Assembly: GCA_015243575.1 (NCBI GenBank)
Contig: CP042469.1
Coordinates: forward strand, 1,578,929 to 1,642,928
Reading direction: 5' to 3'
From: Clostridiales bacterium
GTDB taxonomy: Bacteria; Bacillota; Clostridia; Peptostreptococcales; Anaerovoracaceae
DNA length: 64,000 bases
Shown here: positions 60,489 to 64,000 of the stretch, in pieces
Numbering within the stretch: the stretch's first letter is position 1
Layout: every line of letters begins with the position of its first letter
Made by a program: the position numbers and the translations under genes
Notes under the pieces: model-generated
Databases searched by the model: none
What the model was told of the DNA's origin: nothing
What the model saw: the letters and a program-made list of their open reading frames with translations, nothing else

Positions 60489-62842
60489 GTTTGACCCTCT
60501 GTCTCAAAAATGATTGCGCCGTTTTGATCGTTTCTATATATCATTATACCTTTTTTTGAGCATTTTTCAATGACCGCTTCGTGAGGATGTCCGAAATTAT
60601 TTTTTCCCACCTGAAAAACTGCAATTTCTGGAGCTACCGATTCCAGGAAATGATCACCCGTGGAGTATTTGCTTCCGTGGTGTCCAACCTTTAAGATATC
60701 AGCTCTGATCTGCTCCGGATCCGCCTGATATTGCCTCATTAGTTCCGTTTCACCATCAAAACCGATATCTCCAGTCATGAGTACGGATAACCCTCTGTAG
60801 GTCACCCGCATCATCAAGCTGCTCTTATTTTCATCCTCTTCCTGAAACAGGATTCTCTGATACTCCTCTGCAGTCCGTTCTTTGGGATAAAGCACATCGA
60901 TCCAAACATCCTGATCCAGCTGAATTCTATCTCCTGCCTTCAAATAAACCATGTTTTCCCGCTTAAGACCCGTCTCTTCCAGAATCTCCTCCTCTCGGTA
61001 CCGATTGATTTCATACGTGCCGAATTTCTTAATTTTCATTCCCTTTGCGAGCTGAGTAAGCCCCAGATAATGATCGTCGTGGAGGTGGGTGGCAATGGCC
61101 AGATCAATCTCCCGAACTCCGCTTTTCAGAAGGTAAGGCAGCAGAATATTTTTCCCTACATTATAGTTCTGGCTTCCTCCGCCGTCGATAAGGACATTTC
61201 TGCCGCCTGGTGTTTTAATGTGAAGACTATCTCCCTGTCCAACATCAAGAAAAATCAAACCCGCATCTGGATTCTCGGAGCCAACGATAGTATGACTCAG
61301 CGCAGAAAGCAGGACAATTGCGGCACAAATCAGAGCGATCCCCCTTCTATTCTTTCTCTGAAACAGTACTCTCATCATCTCCGATGTAAGACAGAAGAAA
61401 AAGCCATAGTACAATATAAGAAAATAAACCGACGGACTGACCACGGGGTAAAACCCTACCCCCGGAAGATAAAAGCAATCATTCATCCAAATCATCAGTT
61501 CTACCAGCAGTTCCATTGCTCTAGCCCCTATACCAAATAGGAGTTCTCCTAAAAACGCCAGAGGAATCAAGCTGATTCCCAAAGGAATCATCACACCGGA
61601 CAAAGCAATGATTGGAATATTTGCAAAGAAGGACGCCACGGAAAAATAATTGAAAAGATAAGCGGTAAGCGGAGCCATGCCCAATTGAATCACAAACAGG
61701 GGTGTCAAAAATCGAAGTAATTTGACGAAATGCTCCGGTTTACCCTCCTGCTGCAAACGGTTAAGCTTTCGTTCTGTCCAAGGAAGTCCGGATGCAAGGC
61801 AGAAAACAGCGGCAAAGGATAGTTGAAATCCTGTGTTGAACAGATAGTATGGATTGATGATCAGCATCACAAGACCGCATGCAGCTGTACAAGAAGGAAA
61901 ATCATAGGGACGCCAAAGAATTTTTGAGAGAATATGAATGAAAATCATTACCGCAGCCCTGACCACTGAGGGAGAAAACTCTGAAAGTGCTGCATAGAAA
62001 ATAAGAAACCCGCTGGTAAGCATATAAAAGGCTATGGTTTTTCGATTTCCCAATAGCTTGCTGATATAAAGGTATACTATTCCCACATGGATTCCAGAAA
62101 CACTTAAAATATGTGCGATACCATTCTTCTGAAAGGCATCATAGATGTCTTCACCGATGTAGCTTCTGTCTCCAAACAGCATACCAACCGTGACTCCATA
62201 GGTCTCGGGACTCATATGATCCTTTAACCGATCGGTAAAGCCGTATTTCAAACGTGCTACAGCAGACGGAAGCAGCGCTAAGCGGCTTTCATCGAAGGTG
62301 ATCTGGTTTGAGTTAGCCTGAATAATCACCCTGACATTGCGGGTTTTCAAATAAAGGCGATAATCAAAAAGATTTGGATTTCTCCGCTCTGCCGGGATCG
62401 TAATCGTGCCCCTTACCACCATCCATTTGCCAATGAGCTCCACTGGGCTCGCCATACCGCCCCGGATCTGGATCAGCCGCTTCCCGTAAGGTTCAGCGGT
62501 AATGAGTACCTGGCAAGAATTTTCATCTTTTACCTGTACTGTAATTACTCTACCCTGAACTTGATATTTTTTCCCTTCCAATGCCTCCAGTGGATCTCTG
62601 TCATTCTCCGCAAAATAAAGTATGGTACTGCCAAGAAGAAATACGGCAGACAAAAGACAGGCCAGTCGGATCGGCTGGCAATATACCCTTAAGTTCAAAG
62701 GCCCAGTAAAAAAAGGAAATAAAAGTAGTATGATAAGGATCGCAAATGAGCAAACCAGCACTTGCAGATTCATCTCCAAGTGATATTCCAATGCAATCCC
62801 CGCTATAAAAAACAAAAAAAGAAAGATGATCGGTCGTCTCAC
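60413..62842 (-). CDS. comEC: ComEC/Rec2-family DNA internalisation protein
   Basis: An 809-residue polytopic membrane protein of the competence channel. Order: N-terminal hydrophobic segments and an OB-like domain (about 80-190, YQVQGRVITVQVKDENS), the competence membrane domain (about 220-500, HILSVSGIHVGIVYLYIS), and a C-terminal metallo-beta-lactamase domain with TTH-type motif ATHLHDDHYLG (about 582-592), LMTGDIGFDGE and LKVGHHGSKYST. It would move single-stranded DNA inwards; the MBL domain is a presumed nuclease. GTG start with GGAGG 6 bases upstream. No other competence genes are in the window, so transformability is not implied. Confidence 0.93.
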   Translation of the reverse strand: MRRPIIFLFLFFIAGIALEYHLEMNLQVLVCSFAILIILLLFPFFTGPLNLRVYCQPIRLACLLSAVFLLGSTILYFAENDRDPLEALEGKKYQVQGRVITVQVKDENSCQVLITAEPYGKRLIQIRGGMASPVELIGKWMVVRGTITIPAERRNPNLFDYRLYLKTRNVRVIIQANSNQITFDESRLALLPSAVARLKYGFTDRLKDHMSPETYGVTVGMLFGDRSYIGEDIYDAFQKNGIAHILSVSGIHVGIVYLYISKLLGNRKTIAFYMLTSGFLIFYAALSEFSPSVVRAAVMIFIHILSKILWRPYDFPSCTAACGLVMLIINPYYLFNTGFQLSFAAVFCLASGLPWTERKLNRLQQEGKPEHFVKLLRFLTPLFVIQLGMAPLTAYLFNYFSVASFFANIPIIALSGVMIPLGISLIPLAFLGELLFGIGARAMELLVELMIWMNDCFYLPGVGFYPVVSPSVYFLILYYGFFFCLTSEMMRVLFQRKNRRGIALICAAIVLLSALSHTIVGSENPDAGLIFLDVGQGDSLHIKTPGGRNVLIDGGGSQNYNVGKNILLPYLLKSGVREIDLAIATHLHDDHYLGLTQLAKGMKIKKFGTYEINRYREEEILEETGLKRENMVYLKAGDRIQLDQDVWIDVLYPKERTAEEYQRILFQEEDENKSSLMMRVTYRGLSVLMTGDIGFDGETELMRQYQADPEQIRADILKVGHHGSKYSTGDHFLESVAPEIAVFQVGKNNFGHPHEAVIEKCSKKGIMIYRNDQNGAIIFETEGQTWHIKVLLPKNMHIKELTEISKAAG

Positions 62843-62949
62843 AGTATCCTCCTGTAAAAACCGATTCCCTTTCTCTCAAAATTAGTGTATCTCAAGTTCC
62901 ATAATTTGTAAATACATTCCGAGTTTTTAGTCCACGCTTTGCTGCTATT

Positions 62950-63366
62950 TTAGTCTGCAGGCAGTGAACGATGTCCCAGTCCAATCACCACTTCATTGAG
63001 ATGAAGCAACCCAATACTCATGAAGATGCAAACACTGAGATGTTCTTTATGTCTGCATATTGCCACTTTCCCTCCGCCATTCAGGCCTGTTGCTTTGGAT
63101 GCAATCTGCATAATGGCTTCTCTGGAAGCACCTGCAATGGCTCCGTCCTGCACATGATTTTCCTTTGTAACACCGCTTTTTCTTGATGCGATGATGGCTC
63201 TTTCAATCACCACATGAATGGAATTCACGATATCTCCGCCGATGTCTACTGCAGCCCCATGTATGTCTTTTTCTTTCAATCTGGCAATTAACTGTTCCTC
63301 GGAGCTTCTGCTCGATGTGATGGCCAGCTTGATTGCCGCTCTTGCGACATCTATGCTGTCGTACAT
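62950..63366 (-). CDS. HutP-family RNA-binding regulatory protein
   Basis: A 138-residue protein of the HutP family, whose Bacillus member binds hut mRNA as a histidine- and metal-dependent antiterminator. It starts MYDSIDVARAAIKLAI and has AAVDIGGDIVNSIHVVIERAI, QDGAIAGASREAIMQI, and a conserved histidine-rich C-terminus HKEHLSVCIFMSIGLLHLNEVVIGLGHRSL. ATG at 63366 has GGAGG 7 bases upstream; an upstream in-frame start has none. No histidine-utilisation gene is near, so its RNA target here is unknown. Own promoter at 63407-63435. Confidence 0.87.
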   Translation of the reverse strand: MYDSIDVARAAIKLAITSSRSSEEQLIARLKEKDIHGAAVDIGGDIVNSIHVVIERAIIASRKSGVTKENHVQDGAIAGASREAIMQIASKATGLNGGGKVAICRHKEHLSVCIFMSIGLLHLNEVVIGLGHRSLPAD

Positions 63367-63406
63367 GTTCTCTCCTCCTGTACCAATATGCAATTCCTAT
63401 TGGTTC

Positions 63407-63435
63407 ATTATACTTCCTATTCAAACCCAAAGCAA
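63407..63435 (-). promoter_or_regulatory. Promoter of the HutP-family gene
   Basis: Minus-strand TTGCTT (63430-63435), 17 bases, TATAAT (63407-63412), about 40 bases before the ATG. Confidence 0.78.
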
Positions 63436-63622
63436 CCGTTACTGCCTTATCGTTACCGCTTCTCTCTATACTGCTTGTTAATTTTCCAGGGCTGCAAGAA
63501 GTTTGAAATTATATTTCTTTTAATTTCCCCAATATAACCAGATAGTTTACAAATTATCCGTCTAAATTCCGGGGAAAAGGGTATATAAAATATTACAAGA
63601 ATATGTCTTTGTGAGATTTCCA

Positions 63623-63651
63623 TTAACAGCCAAGGCCCAGTATGCTATAAT
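63623..63651 (+). promoter_or_regulatory. Promoter of the gene at the right edge
   Basis: TTAACA (63623-63628), 17 bases, TATAAT (63646-63651), about 60 bases before the TTG start. The 345-base divergent gap 63367-63711 has no further feature that I can support. Confidence 0.72.
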
Positions 63652-63711
63652 GTTTCCGGAACAGGTTTGAATTAAAAGCATTACACTTTAATGGTAAGGC
63701 AGGTGATAAGC

Positions 63712-64000
63712 TTGACAGATGAGCTTGATAAAACCAATAAGCAAAAGGAAATAGATGATTTTTTTGCCAAGTTTGATAAAATCAGCAACGACTTTGATAA
63801 AAGCATGAACAAACCAGAGCAAGGCAACCCTTCTATAAGTGAAGACGCCGCAAGTACCGGCAAAGAATCTGCGGGTGCCGATCAGTCTGTTGCGAGTGAA
63901 AGCAGAAAAACCCGACTTGAGAGACTTACTGAAAATAAGCCTCAAAGCCGACGATCTGTTAGGAGCGGAAACCAAACTTCAAGCGGTGAAGAACGACTTA
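63712..64000 (+). CDS. Hypothetical protein, N-terminal part (cut by right window edge)
   Basis: An open reading frame of at least 96 residues running off the right edge. The visible part is hydrophilic, rich in Lys, Asp, Ser and Glu (LTDELDKTNKQKEIDDFFAK at the start) and probably disordered, like the cytoplasmic tail that precedes the membrane anchor of some cell-wall or division proteins. I chose TTG at 63712 because AGGTGA lies 5 bases upstream; an in-frame ATG at 63691 has no ribosome site. A consensus promoter precedes it. Function cannot be given without the rest. Confidence 0.6.
   Translation, partial: MTDELDKTNKQKEIDDFFAKFDKISNDFDKSMNKPEQGNPSISEDAASTGKESAGADQSVASESRKTRLERLTENKPQSRRSVRSGNQTSSGEERL

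Overview
The window looks like chromosomal DNA of a strictly anaerobic, amino-acid/organic-acid fermenting clostridium (Firmicutes). I infer this from the butyrate-type enzymes (Bcd/EtfB, crotonase, family I CoA-transferases), an oxygen-sensitive 4-hydroxybutyryl-CoA dehydratase, spore-associated protein types, HutP/ComEC/ThiT homologues and strong AGGAGG ribosome sites. A 4-aminobutyrate/4-hydroxybutyrate fermenter of the Anaerovorax/Clostridium aminobutyricum kind fits best, but the species cannot be fixed from sequence alone. No rRNA, tRNA, CRISPR, transposase or plasmid gene was seen.

Layout. 1-1454: bcd followed by etfB (cut by the left edge). 2535-16967: a long minus-strand run starting at a consensus sigma-54 promoter (17064-17079) and encoding two acyl-CoA dehydrogenases, a three-subunit molybdenum hydroxylase, three small genes (one of the phage-associated YopX family), an OxlT-like MFS carrier, an acyl-CoA synthetase, a CoA-transferase, a metallo-hydrolase and an EtfB without EtfA. 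A PAS/AAA+ sigma-54 activator (17323-18726) lies just upstream. Together they look like an inducible route for uptake, CoA activation, dehydrogenation and hydroxylation of an unidentified carboxylic acid. 18835-23570: ilvC, ilvB, a RarD-like carrier and a metallo-hydrolase. 23866-31408: housekeeping and sporulation-type genes (pseudouridine synthase, NAD kinase, PepF, glutamate racemase, an inactive-looking GH18 protein, GNAT). 31492-34987: a Mur-ligase / Asp-Glu racemase / D-aspartate-ligase-like cassette. 35263-39454: a P-loop protein, a DUF975 protein, aroB and aroE.

39566-43959: the 4-hydroxybutyrate module (AbfD, small Cys protein, AbfT, 4HbD) behind a second sigma-54 promoter (44064-44079). 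It converts succinate semialdehyde to crotonyl-CoA, which Bcd-Etf would reduce to butyryl-CoA. 44121-47718: NifU-like protein, metY, thiN and thiT, the last behind a TPP riboswitch. 47871-51798: iron alcohol dehydrogenase, crt and a second CoA-transferase. 52115-57910: a three-gene flavin/iron-sulfur complex (NuoE-, NuoF- and fused NuoG/GltD/Mo-like subunits) that resembles electron-bifurcating hydrogenase/transhydrogenase complexes. Next to it lies a 286-nt segment of nested inverted repeats (57963-58248), probably a structured RNA or a small mobile element. 58526-64000: EamA carrier, holA, comEC, a HutP-family gene and the start of an unknown gene at the right edge.

The most notable items are the sigma-54 molybdenum-hydroxylase operon, the fused bifurcation-type complex, the nested-repeat element, the D-amino-acid cell-wall cassette, and the GH18 protein that has lost its catalytic triad. 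Functional calls rest on recognised motifs and remembered family features; no database search was possible.
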